In this document: positions 46,024 to 54,625 of the stretch, piece after piece
Position numbering within the stretch: the stretch's first letter is position 1
Layout: each line of letters opens with the position of its first letter
Source of the DNA: Sva-07 sp963829585
GTDB taxonomy: Bacteria > Actinomycetota > Acidimicrobiia > Acidimicrobiales > Ilumatobacteraceae
NCBI GenBank assembly: GCA_963829585.1
Contig: CAWHJD010000029.1
Location: 1 to 64,000, forward strand
Length of the DNA stretch: 64,000 nucleotides
Direction of reading: 5' to 3'
Notes under the pieces: model-generated
Seen by the model: only the letters and a program-made list of their open reading frames with translations
What the model was told of the DNA's origin: nothing
Databases searched by the model: none
Made by a program: the position numbers and the translations under genes

Positions 46024-46977
46024 TCAGTGGTGGACGTTGGCCTCGAGCCAGCGCTCGGCATCGATGGCCGCCATGCATCCGGATCCGGCCGCAGTGATCG
46101 CCTGACGGTAGACGTCGTCTTGCACGTCGCCGCAGGCGAACACGCCGTCGACATCGGTGTACGACGAATCGGGCCTGGTCACCAGGTAGCCCGTCGTCGG
46201 GTTCCGGTCGAGTTGACCGATGAACAGATCGGTGTTCGGACGGTGGCCGATCGCCACGAACAATCCCGTCACGGGCAGCGTCGAGACCGAACCGTCGACC
46301 GTGCTGGTGATCTCCACGCCGGTGACGCTCGTCTCACCGAAGATCTCGGTGACCCGGGAGTTCCACAGGAACTCGATCTTCGGGTTGGCCATGGCGCGAT
46401 CCTGCATGATCTTGGAGGCGCGCAACTCGTCGCGGCGGTGGATGATGGTCACCTTGTCGGCGAACTTGGTGAGGAACGTCGCCTCCTCGATGGCCGAATC
46501 ACCGCCGCCGACGACAGCGATCTCGTGGCCTCGGAAGAAGAAGCCGTCACACGTTGCGCACGTCGACAGACCATGGCCGATGAGTCGCTGTTCGGCCTCG
46601 AGACCGAGCATCAGCGACTGGGCGCCCGTGCTGACGATGACCGCATTCGCCAGGTACTCGTCGTCACGGATCCAGATGCGGAAGGGGCGCTCGGAGAAGT
46701 CGACCTTCGTCACCTTCTCGGTGATGATCTCCGTGCCGAACCTCATGGCCTGAGCGCGCATGTTGGCCATCAGGTCAGGGCCCATGATGCCGTCGGGGAA
46801 GCCCGGGAAGTTCTCGACCTCGGTGGTCAGCATGAGCTGGCCACCGGGCTGATCGCTGGTGCTCGACGGCTCACCCTCGATGAGCAGGGGCGACAGGTTG
46901 GCCCGGGCGGTGTAGATGGCTGCGGTCAGGCCGGCGGGACCCGATCCGATGATGATGACGTCGCGGACGTCGGCCAT
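46024..46977 (-). CDS. trxB: Thioredoxin reductase
   Basis: A 317-residue flavoprotein. It has FAD motif IIIGSGPAGLTAAIY, the redox pair CATCDGFFF, NADPH motif VVGGGDSAIEEATFLT and GVFACGDVQDDVYRQ. It passes electrons from NADPH to thioredoxin. Downstream of the ECF sigma/anti-sigma pair, so it may be under stress control. Confidence 0.96.
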   Translation of the reverse strand: MADVRDVIIIGSGPAGLTAAIYTARANLSPLLIEGEPSSTSDQPGGQLMLTTEVENFPGFPDGIMGPDLMANMRAQAMRFGTEIITEKVTKVDFSERPFRIWIRDDEYLANAVIVSTGAQSLMLGLEAEQRLIGHGLSTCATCDGFFFRGHEIAVVGGGDSAIEEATFLTKFADKVTIIHRRDELRASKIMQDRAMANPKIEFLWNSRVTEIFGETSVTGVEITSTVDGSVSTLPVTGLFVAIGHRPNTDLFIGQLDRNPTTGYLVTRPDSSYTDVDGVFACGDVQDDVYRQAITAAGSGCMAAIDAERWLEANVHH

Positions 46978-47047
46978 GGGAACTCCTTGAGTGCGGTGGG
47001 AGAGCGTCGCGGATGCACGACAGGGACGGCTGAACCGTCACGAGTGC

Positions 47048-47371
47048 TCAACTCGCGACGGCGTTGCGCTTCTTGAACAGCCACACACCGGCGATCGAGA
47101 AGACGCCGCCGACGATGAAGTAACTCAGATAAACGGCGCGCTCCCAGGTGGTGGCGAGCTCGAGCAGCGACTGCAGACCGCGCATCGACATGACGAACGT
47201 GATGGTGAGTGCGAACGTTCCGACGATCAGGGCGATCAGACCGAAGACGACGCCGCGGGCCGCATAGACCAGGTTCTGTGTCGTCTTCGACCGCACCTTG
47301 TCGATGAAGCTGACGACGATGTCGGTGGTCTCGGTGGCCCAGTTCGGATCGGTGAGCGGGTTTGCCGGCAT
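47048..47371 (-). CDS. Small membrane protein
   Basis: A 107-residue protein. An N-terminal soluble helix (DIVVSFIDKVRSKTTQ) is followed by two membrane helices (VVFGLIALIVGTFALTITFV and YFIVGGVFSIAGVWLF) and a basic KKRN end. I do not recognise it. It lies between the anti-sigma factor and trxB, on the same strand, and may belong to the same transcript. Confidence 0.7.
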   Translation of the reverse strand: MPANPLTDPNWATETTDIVVSFIDKVRSKTTQNLVYAARGVVFGLIALIVGTFALTITFVMSMRGLQSLLELATTWERAVYLSYFIVGGVFSIAGVWLFKKRNAVAS

Positions 47372-47392
47372 GTCGGCGAGGTTAGCTGCCGC

Positions 47393-48259
47393 TCACGGCA
47401 GGCGCGCACGGGCGACTTCGCGGCAGTTCTCCGCTTCGTACGCGAGCGCCAGGTCGCGGCTCTCGTCGATCGCCACGACGACCTCGACGGAGAGGTAGAG
47501 CGCCGGGCCCACCACGAGGTCGGCACCGAGGCACAGCGGCCACTGGGCTTCGAGAACCGTCAGCTGCGAATCGGTGAGTCGATCGTCGACCGATGCGCTG
47601 GTTGCCGCCGGCACGTCGGGGTCCTGCGGTGCGCCGACCGCATCGGAGGCGAAGATTCCCAGTTCCTCCGGCGTGCTGAGTTGCTCGAGTTCGGTCTCGG
47701 AGGGTGGTGCGGCGTCGTTGATGCCGGTGTCGAGTTCCGCGCCCTCGGGAAGCGTCTCCACGACCACCGGTGCCGGTGCCGACGGTGGCACGTCGGCGGT
47801 CGCAGCCGTGGCCTCTGTGGCGGTCTCGGCGAGCGCGGCGACCTCGGGGAGGTCGGTCGCGTCGTCGGCCGAGGACGATGTGGTGTCGTCGCCGTTGTCC
47901 GACGACACGGTCTGCAAGACGATGCCACCCGCGAGCACGAGCACGATCGCCGCCGCGACACCCATGAGTCGACGGTTCGTCGATGTGCGTCGGCGGTCGG
48001 CGAGTGACGTGGGTGCGGTGGTCGTCGTGCTCGTCGTGGCGGTCGCCGGAACTCGATCCCACGCCGCGAGTGCATTCGCCAGCAGTGTTTCGCGCACGGA
48101 GATCGACGTCGGACCGGTCTCCGCGAGCAGCGCCTGCACGTAACGCAGTCGGTCGACCTCGGCGAGAAGCGATTCGTCGGCCTCGACTCGGGCGCGCTCG
48201 TCGGCAGTCACGTCACCGTCGAGGTACGCGCTCGCAAGCAGAGTCAGGTCGTCGTTCAT
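47393..48259 (-). CDS. Membrane-bound anti-sigma factor-like protein
   Basis: A 288-residue protein. The N-terminus (LLASAYLDGDVTADERARVEAD) is the helical sigma-binding part of RsmA-type anti-sigma factors. One membrane helix follows (MGVAAAIVLVLAGGIVLQTV, ~residue 100). An Asp/Ala/Thr-rich extracytoplasmic domain follows. The zinc-binding HxxxC motif is missing, so it is a non-ZAS member. It is coupled to the sigma gene by ATGA at 48259, the classical arrangement of a sigma and its regulator. Confidence 0.8.
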   Translation of the reverse strand: MNDDLTLLASAYLDGDVTADERARVEADESLLAEVDRLRYVQALLAETGPTSISVRETLLANALAAWDRVPATATTSTTTTAPTSLADRRRTSTNRRLMGVAAAIVLVLAGGIVLQTVSSDNGDDTTSSSADDATDLPEVAALAETATEATAATADVPPSAPAPVVVETLPEGAELDTGINDAAPPSETELEQLSTPEELGIFASDAVGAPQDPDVPAATSASVDDRLTDSQLTVLEAQWPLCLGADLVVGPALYLSVEVVVAIDESRDLALAYEAENCREVARARLP

Positions 48260-48870
48260 GTGCGTTCAGTTGGACGTTCGTCGGGGGCCGATTGGTTCCC
48301 GGGTTCCGATGAGATCGGCAGCTCGAGGTCGAGACGGAGTCGCTGGGCGAGGGCGGCGCGTCCGCGCGAGATCCGTGATTTGACGGTTCCGACCGGGATG
48401 TCCAGAACCTCGGCGATCTCGGCATAGTCGAGGCGGGCAACGTCGCGCAGCACGACTGCAGTACGCAGGTCGTCGGGAAGATCGGCGAGGGCCTGGTCGA
48501 GGATCAGGCGATCGCCGACATCGTCGACGTCGTGAGCGGCGCGTTCGTCGGCGCGTTCGGCCGTGTCGCCGTCGCCGTCGTCGAGCCGCGGTCGTCGATC
48601 GCGCTTTCGGAGCTCGTCGAGCGAGGCGTTCGTGGCGATGCGGTAGGCCCAGGTACCGAACGACGACCGACCGTCGAAGCGTGGAAGGTTGCGGACGATC
48701 TTGATGAGCGCTTCCTGGCACGCATCGTCACCGTCACGGCTGCCTCCGGCGATGCGGCTGCACACGGCGTGAATCCGGTCGTAGTGGCGTCGGAGCAGCT
48801 GATCGAGCGCGTTCCGGTCGCCGCCCTGTGCGGCGGCGACCAGCTCACTGTCGTCGAGGTGTGTGGAGAT
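48256..48870 (-). CDS. ECF-family RNA polymerase sigma factor (SigM-like); start uncertain
   Basis: Region 2 (HYDRIHAVCSRIAGGSRDG, FDGRSSFGTWAYRIATNASL) and region 4 (LRTAVVLRDVARLDYAEIAE, VGTVKSRISRGRAAL) are clear. The conserved N-terminal helix (DDSELVAAAQGGDRNALDQLL) is in frame only if translation begins near 48870, where an ATC is the only candidate. The first canonical codon, GTG 48765, would delete region 2.1. A substitution or indel at the start is likely. Synteny (kinase, sigma, anti-sigma, trxB, trx, cwlM) matches mycobacterial sigM. Confidence 0.8.
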   Translation of the reverse strand: MSTHLDDSELVAAAQGGDRNALDQLLRRHYDRIHAVCSRIAGGSRDGDDACQEALIKIVRNLPRFDGRSSFGTWAYRIATNASLDELRKRDRRPRLDDGDGDTAERADERAAHDVDDVGDRLILDQALADLPDDLRTAVVLRDVARLDYAEIAEVLDIPVGTVKSRISRGRAALAQRLRLDLELPISSEPGNQSAPDERPTERT

Positions 48871-48891
48871 GCTCGGAGCGTAACGAACCGC

Positions 48892-50685
48892 TCAGTTCAC
48901 GATGGCGATCTCACCGAGGCGTCCGCGATACGGGTTGGCGTCGGTGCAGGTGGCATCGCGTCCGAGTTCCTTCAGCATGATGAACATGTGCCGCGCCGGG
49001 GCAGGCGGTACGGGTGAGGTGACCGTGCCCGTTTCGTCGGCGAACTGTGTGGATCCGAGCTCTGCGCCCCAGTCGCCGATGTTCGCCGGGATCGCCTCGG
49101 CGTCGGACGCGAAGAAGGCGACCTGGTACGGCGCTGTCTGGAGATCGACCTGGAGTGCCTTCTGCAAGGGGGCATCGAAGGTGACGACCAGCCCGACCCC
49201 TCCCTTTCCGCCGAGGTACTTCGAGGAGTAGCACACGGTTCCCCACGATGTGGCCGGATCGGCGTCGGCCGTCGCCAGGACGGCGTCGGCGTCGTTCTCG
49301 CTGCCGTCGCCGTCGGGGTCGTAGGCGGTGACGGTGGCAATGGTCGTGCCGATGGCAACCGGTGCGGTACCCGCGCCCGGCGCCGCAACGGCGTCAGCCG
49401 CCGCCGCGGGTGTCGAGGCGACGGACTCGCCACCACCGAACTCCAGATTGGTCCACAGCAGTGCACCGACGGCGATGGCGGCGACGAGCAGTACGGCGAC
49501 CACCGTGAAGGCCGGCTTCCACTCCTGGGTGAGTCCACGTGCCGGTTTGCCCTGGAGGGCGTGACCCGCCGGGGGCGTGAGTTCGTCGTGGGCGGGGAGG
49601 GCGGCGAACGCGGTCGCCGTGTCTGTGGTGGTCGGCGACGTGACCGTCGGTGTGGTGCCGGTGTGGCCGACCTCGCCGGGGATCGCCCCGACTGCGGGGG
49701 TGCCGACCGGAGGAGTACTCGTTGCTCGAGCTCGGTCGGACGCCCGACCCGCCACGTCCGAGGGAGCGCGCCGGAGTCGGCGCCCGCCGAAGGGTGCGAC
49801 GGGTGAGTGCTCGTACGGGGTCGGATCGATCGCCGGCGGGCCTTCCTTGGCGGCGTCGCGCAGCGTGTCGACCAGTTCAGCCCCCGACGACGGGCGTTGT
49901 GCCGGGTTGCGGGCGAGCAGCTGGTGGATGACGACGACGAGCTTGGTGGGCAGCGTCGCGCGCAGACGTGTGAGGTCGGTGGGGTCGCGCTGCAGGCGGG
50001 CGAGGGCCGTGTCGGCGTCGGTCTCGCCGAGGAACGGCACCCGGCCGGCGAGGCACTCGTACAGCACGAGTCCGAGCGAGTAGAGGTCGGCACGGCCGTC
50101 GAGCTTCTTGCCACGCACCTGCTCGGGTGACAGGTACTTGGCGGTGCCCATCATGATGTTGTCGCTGGTCAGGTCGGCTTCGGCCGACTGCAGACCCTTG
50201 GCGATGCCGAAGTCGGTCAGCAGGACCCGTCCGTCGGAGGTCATCATGATGTTGCCGGGCTTGACGTCGCGGTGGACGAATCCTGCAGCGTGCGCGTGAT
50301 CGAGTGCGGCGGCGACACACGTGCCGATGTGACAGGTGAGCTCGGGGCTCAGCCGCTTCTGGGTGTCGAGGACCTGACGCAGGCTCTTGCCCTCCACCAG
50401 TTGCATCACCACGGCCTGGCGGCCGTCCTGCTCGAAGACGTCGTGCACGGCGACGATGTTCGGATGGTTGAGGCTTGCCGCGGCGATGGCTTCGCGGCGG
50501 AATCGCTCGGCCACCACGGGATCGGTCGCCAACGACGGCTTCAGCCATTTCACCGCGACCTTGCGGTCGAGGGTGAGGTCGAGGGCGAGCCACACTTCGG
50601 CCATGCCGCCCTGGGCGAGCATGCGTTGGAGTTCGTAGCGGTGCGCGATGACCGTCGATGTGGGTGGCGGGGCCGCAGCGGACAT
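48892..50685 (-). CDS. Serine/threonine protein kinase with C-terminal extracellular domain
   Basis: A 597-residue transmembrane kinase. The kinase (residues ~15-275) is complete: glycine loop LAQGGMAEVW, VAVKWLK (Lys), HRDVKPGN (Asp), DFG. A Pro/Thr-rich linker leads to one membrane helix (FTVVAVLLVAAIAVGALLW), then a discoidin-like domain ending the chain. It is placed where mycobacteria carry MviN with a kinase-like domain (Rv3910). The MurJ/MviN flippase part is absent here. It is followed by the sigma gene. It probably senses wall signals, by inference. Confidence 0.88.
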   Translation of the reverse strand: MSAAAPPPTSTVIAHRYELQRMLAQGGMAEVWLALDLTLDRKVAVKWLKPSLATDPVVAERFRREAIAAASLNHPNIVAVHDVFEQDGRQAVVMQLVEGKSLRQVLDTQKRLSPELTCHIGTCVAAALDHAHAAGFVHRDVKPGNIMMTSDGRVLLTDFGIAKGLQSAEADLTSDNIMMGTAKYLSPEQVRGKKLDGRADLYSLGLVLYECLAGRVPFLGETDADTALARLQRDPTDLTRLRATLPTKLVVVIHQLLARNPAQRPSSGAELVDTLRDAAKEGPPAIDPTPYEHSPVAPFGGRRLRRAPSDVAGRASDRARATSTPPVGTPAVGAIPGEVGHTGTTPTVTSPTTTDTATAFAALPAHDELTPPAGHALQGKPARGLTQEWKPAFTVVAVLLVAAIAVGALLWTNLEFGGGESVASTPAAAADAVAAPGAGTAPVAIGTTIATVTAYDPDGDGSENDADAVLATADADPATSWGTVCYSSKYLGGKGGVGLVVTFDAPLQKALQVDLQTAPYQVAFFASDAEAIPANIGDWGAELGSTQFADETGTVTSPVPPAPARHMFIMLKELGRDATCTDANPYRGRLGEIAIVN

Positions 50686-50768
50686 GACTGGGAGCGAACG
50701 CTAGCGGTGGCTGCTGCTGCGGTGGGGTCAATCCGTGAGGTCGGACCCGGCAGTCGCGGCCCGGCGGG

Positions 50769-51641
50769 TCAGGCGGAGGTGACCTGGAATGCGACGCCGA
50801 TCGTTCCGCGCCCACCGTGCGTGCCGATGACCGGGCCGATCTCACCGACGACGATCTCACCCGGGTAGTGCTCGGCGAGCATCTCGACGAACAGGTCGAC
50901 ATCGCTGCAGTCGGCGTGCATCACGGCGAGGTTCTCGATGTTGCCGTCGTAGCTCGTGATCTTGTCGACGAGATACGACAACGCCTTCGACCGGGTCCGT
51001 TGCTTGCCGCCCTGTTCGACGACTCCGCCGGTGACCTCGATGATCGGCTTGATCGACAGTGCCGTCGCGAGCATCGCCTTGGCGTTGCCGATGCGGCCAC
51101 CCTTCTTGAGGTTCTCGAGTGTGTCGAGGGCGCCGAAGACGCGGGTGCGTTCCACCAGGTCGTGGGCGAGACGCTCGATCTCGTCGATGCCGGCACCGGC
51201 GCGGGCGGCGCGTGCGCACGCGATGGCGATGGTGCCGAGGCCCATCGTGATCGTTCGACTGTCGACGACGCGTACGTCGAGTTCGATCGATTCGTCGGCG
51301 GCAATCGTCCGAGCGGCCAGTTGCGCCGACTGCATCGTGGCCGAGAGCGCCGACGACAGCGAGACGACGAGCACGCCGCTCGCACCGTTCGCCGCAGCGT
51401 CACGGTAGACCTTCTCGTACTGGCCGGGGGCGGGTGCCGCCGTTTCGGGCAGCGTCGAGGAGTTGACACACCGTGTCCAGAACTCGGCGGTGGAGAGTTC
51501 CTCGCGATCGACGAATTCCTCCTCGCCGAAACGGATCGTCAACGGCACGATGACGATGCCGAGTTCGTCGGCAACCGATGCGGGAAGGTCACAGGAGCTG
51601 TCGGTGACGATGACGACGTGGTTGGAGTGTTGGGTGCTCAC
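50769..51641 (-). CDS. DegV family protein
   Basis: A 290-residue fatty-acid-binding DegV-fold protein. It has IVTDSSCDLPASVADE, VVSLSSALSATMQSAQLA and LENLKKGGRIGNAKAM, the conserved phospholipid-tail contact region. Relatives hold fatty acids and feed FakA kinase in other phyla. GTG 51641 overlaps the stop of the DUF6049 gene (GTGA). It is an extra gene relative to the mycobacterial layout. Confidence 0.85.
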   Translation of the reverse strand: MSTQHSNHVVIVTDSSCDLPASVADELGIVIVPLTIRFGEEEFVDREELSTAEFWTRCVNSSTLPETAAPAPGQYEKVYRDAAANGASGVLVVSLSSALSATMQSAQLAARTIAADESIELDVRVVDSRTITMGLGTIAIACARAARAGAGIDEIERLAHDLVERTRVFGALDTLENLKKGGRIGNAKAMLATALSIKPIIEVTGGVVEQGGKQRTRSKALSYLVDKITSYDGNIENLAVMHADCSDVDLFVEMLAEHYPGEIVVGEIGPVIGTHGGRGTIGVAFQVTSA

Positions 51642-53836
51642 AGGGCGTCCGATCCTACTGCGCGCGCCGTTGGATGGCGGTCGCGCCCGTCGTCGTCAGC
51701 GGCGACGGCGGCACGTCGTTTGGCGCGCCAGTGCGAGAACCACCAGGTGAGCAGCACCAGGATGAACCCGCCGGTCAGCAGTTGGCCGAGCCCGGTGAAG
51801 CCGGTGACCCGCGAGGTCAGTGTGACCGGCTCGTGGATCGCGGTGCCCGCCGGGGTGTTGACCGTCAGGGTGATGGACGACGTCCCGTTCGCCCGGGCTT
51901 CGACGGGGACGACGATCGACGTCTCGTCGTTGGGGCGCAGGGTGACCTGCTGGTCGCCGTCGGGGAACTCGACCTTCGACGACTCGAGGTGCATCGTGAC
52001 GTTCAGCGGCTCGTCGCTGGTGTTGCCCAATCGGACCTCGATCGTGCCGTTGCGGCCGGTCAGGGTGAAGGTGAACGGGTCGGGCAGTTCCACGGCGTTC
52101 TCCAGTGCGCCCGCCTCGGCGACGAGGGCATTCGTGGCCACCTCGACGTCGGCATCGCTGTATGCCGTCGAGATCAGTCCGTCGAGTTCGTCGGCCCACT
52201 CGGCCGGCCGGGGGTCGTCCGGAGACAGCATGGAGGCGACGCTCGCCATTCGAGCTGCAGTCGCGTCGATCAATTCGACACGTTCCGCGAGCGAGGGGCC
52301 GGCGATGTCGGGGAGCGTGACGGTCATCGGAGCGCCACCCTGGCGCTGGGTGTCGGTCACCCCGATGAGCGCCGATGCTGCGGTGAAGCGCAGCGACGGT
52401 GTGGTCGCGACGATGTCCTCGAGTCCGGCCAGGAGACGGGCGTCGGGTGCGGCGAGTCCGGGCGTCGAGAGGATGAGGCTGCGTTGGGCGGGCGGTCCGA
52501 CCTGGTTCGCGTCGGCCGCGGCGCGATCGATGAGGATCGTCGCGATCGTCTGCACGGACCACTCCGTGGCCGTCGCGGTCGCCAGGGCGTCGTCGGCGGC
52601 GGCTGGTGTGAGCTGGACCGTGCCGGTGTCGACGACCAGGATCGGCAGCGTCGCGCCGTCCGGGAGTTCGGCCTCGACGAACAGGTCGGTGTCGGGAAGT
52701 CGCGAGCTCACCGTCTCGCGGTACAACTCGGCGGGCATGATCACGAAGCGGACGCCGAGGTCTCGCAGGTGCTGGGCACCGTCGGCACTGAGCGCGTCGG
52801 TCGTCATCCACACGGTGCGCACGGCCGGCGTGGTGGGAACCGCGGCGGTCAGCAGTTCCTCACCCGCGTTCACCAATCGGGTGTAGGTGTCGGCGCGTCC
52901 GGCGGCGACGGCCGAGGAGACGTCGAGCGGCACGACCGGCAGCGCGACGAGTTCGTCACCTTCGAGCGCGCCGGCGAGGCGTTCGGAACCCTGCGGTGTG
53001 GCCGCCTGCTGGGCGACGAGCGTCGGCGGGACCTCGAGTGTGACAGGTGCGTCGAGTGTGGATGCGAGGTCGACGGCAGCGTCGAGCGCTGCTCGGGCCG
53101 TCGCCCGTTCGGCTGATGTCGCCCGGGGTGACGGTGAGGGCGTCGCGACGGCGACCGACAGATCGATGGGCGGTACCTGCTCGTCGGTGGGCGCGGCAAG
53201 TCGCTGCACGACGGTGCCGGCGGTGGCGATGACGTTGTCGTCGCGGGGATCTCCGGTCAGGAGCTGGACGCGAAGCGGGTAGATGCCGGCCCGCTCGAAC
53301 TTCAGCCGCTGTTCGATGCTGTCGACGACGTCGGTCCCGATGTCGAGCGTGAACTCGATGGAGCCGTCGGCGTTGACCGTCGCGCGGTCGCGCAGGTCGG
53401 TGATTGCGACGCCGTCGAGCACGCCAGTGAACGCGGCGGGGTCGACGTCGCTGCCGACGAGGTCGTCGAGGTCGTCGGTGTCGGTGAGGGGCCGGTAGTT
53501 GGTCACCTCGATCGTGAGTCTCAGCGGTTCGGGAATCGGCACAGGAGTCTCCGACACGGCGGGCACGGTCGTATCGGTCGGCTCCTCGGTCACCGGGGTG
53601 CGCGTGGCGAGCTCGAGCATGTCGTCGGCGATGCCGACGAGCCGGTATCGCAGCTGGATCGTTCCATCGGGCTCGAAGGCGAAGTTCTGGTCGATGAGTT
53701 CGAGCCGGGGGGTCGTCGGCGTCGCCTGAGTGGTGCGTCGAGCCGACGCGTCGACGTTGCCCGACAACCCGAGCGCTGCCAGCGCGACCACCGCGGCTGC
53801 GAGCACACGGCGCGACGGCGCGAGTACCTGTCTCAT
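51638..53836 (-). CDS. DUF6049-type secreted/membrane protein (Rv3909 family)
   Basis: A 732-residue envelope protein. ATG 53836 opens a signal sequence (RRVLAAAVVALAALGLSGNVDA). A large beta-rich body follows with a segment LILVVDTGTVQLTP-like near the middle, and one C-terminal membrane helix (LGQLLTGGFILVLLTWWFSH) with a basic tail. Length, topology and position beside the kinase and CCA genes match the Rv3909/DUF6049 family, whose function is unknown. The upstream GNAT overlaps it by ATGA. Confidence 0.7.
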   Translation of the reverse strand: MRQVLAPSRRVLAAAVVALAALGLSGNVDASARRTTQATPTTPRLELIDQNFAFEPDGTIQLRYRLVGIADDMLELATRTPVTEEPTDTTVPAVSETPVPIPEPLRLTIEVTNYRPLTDTDDLDDLVGSDVDPAAFTGVLDGVAITDLRDRATVNADGSIEFTLDIGTDVVDSIEQRLKFERAGIYPLRVQLLTGDPRDDNVIATAGTVVQRLAAPTDEQVPPIDLSVAVATPSPSPRATSAERATARAALDAAVDLASTLDAPVTLEVPPTLVAQQAATPQGSERLAGALEGDELVALPVVPLDVSSAVAAGRADTYTRLVNAGEELLTAAVPTTPAVRTVWMTTDALSADGAQHLRDLGVRFVIMPAELYRETVSSRLPDTDLFVEAELPDGATLPILVVDTGTVQLTPAAADDALATATATEWSVQTIATILIDRAAADANQVGPPAQRSLILSTPGLAAPDARLLAGLEDIVATTPSLRFTAASALIGVTDTQRQGGAPMTVTLPDIAGPSLAERVELIDATAARMASVASMLSPDDPRPAEWADELDGLISTAYSDADVEVATNALVAEAGALENAVELPDPFTFTLTGRNGTIEVRLGNTSDEPLNVTMHLESSKVEFPDGDQQVTLRPNDETSIVVPVEARANGTSSITLTVNTPAGTAIHEPVTLTSRVTGFTGLGQLLTGGFILVLLTWWFSHWRAKRRAAVAADDDGRDRHPTARAVGSDAL

Positions 53837-54546
53837 TGCAGCGATCGTTCGAGGATGGTGAGGCGTTCCGGTCGTTCGACGAAACCGAGTGATCGGTACA
53901 GGGCGAGCGCAGCGGCGTTGTCCGTGGCGGTGTTGACGAGGACCCGTTCGACGTTGCGCCGTCGCATCCAGTCGAGCGCGTCGGCGACGAGCAGGTGGGC
54001 CAGGCCGCGTCGCCGGGCGGAGGGATCCACCGCGAGGCGTTGCACATAACCCCACGTCGATGCTCGCCCGCTGATCGAGAACGCCACCATCTGCCCGTTC
54101 TGGTGGATGCAACGGGCGCGGTAGCGCGGTGTGGCGGTGACGATGTCACGGAGCGCCGCAGTGTTGTTGGCCCACGGCGTCGGGAAGGCACGCTGGTCGA
54201 CGGCAGCTGCCTCGTCGAGTTGCGATGGTCGCAGTCGTCGGAGCCGTGCGACGTGTCGGCCGTGGGTGTGGTCCGGCGGGTTCCCGTCGAGGTCGAGTTC
54301 GAGGAGGCTGAGCGTGTCGATGACCTCGAAGCCGGCTGCGAGGAACGCCGGGGTCGAGGGCGGGAACAGGGCACCGGTGCGCAACGTGGCGGCTCCCTGC
54401 GCCCGTGCGTCGGCGAGCCACGACTCGACGTGGTCGCGGTCGGGCACCATGTGATGATCGAGCAGGACGAGATGCGCGACGTCGGCTCGATCGGGCCATC
54501 GACCGAGACGAGCTCGGACGGGATGCTCGGCCGCCGTCGTGTTCAT
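53833..54546 (-). CDS. GNAT-family N-acetyltransferase
   Basis: A 237-residue acetyltransferase. The N-terminal half has a degenerate fold and the C-terminal half has a full GNAT core: VQRLAVDPSARRRGLAHLLVADAL and LVNTATDNAAALALYRSLGF. It may be a duplicated-GNAT (mycothiol-synthase-like) protein, given the host. That is inference; the substrate is unknown. It is divergent from the CCA gene, and overlaps the DUF6049 gene by 4 nt. Confidence 0.8.
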   Translation of the reverse strand: MNTTAAEHPVRARLGRWPDRADVAHLVLLDHHMVPDRDHVESWLADARAQGAATLRTGALFPPSTPAFLAAGFEVIDTLSLLELDLDGNPPDHTHGRHVARLRRLRPSQLDEAAAVDQRAFPTPWANNTAALRDIVTATPRYRARCIHQNGQMVAFSISGRASTWGYVQRLAVDPSARRRGLAHLLVADALDWMRRRNVERVLVNTATDNAAALALYRSLGFVERPERLTILERSLQ

Positions 54547-54625
54547 GGCAACGAAGGTACTCGCACGAGTGATCGCGACGACCGCACGGCGTCGGACGCG
54601 TCCGCACCCGTCGTAGCCTGACGAC

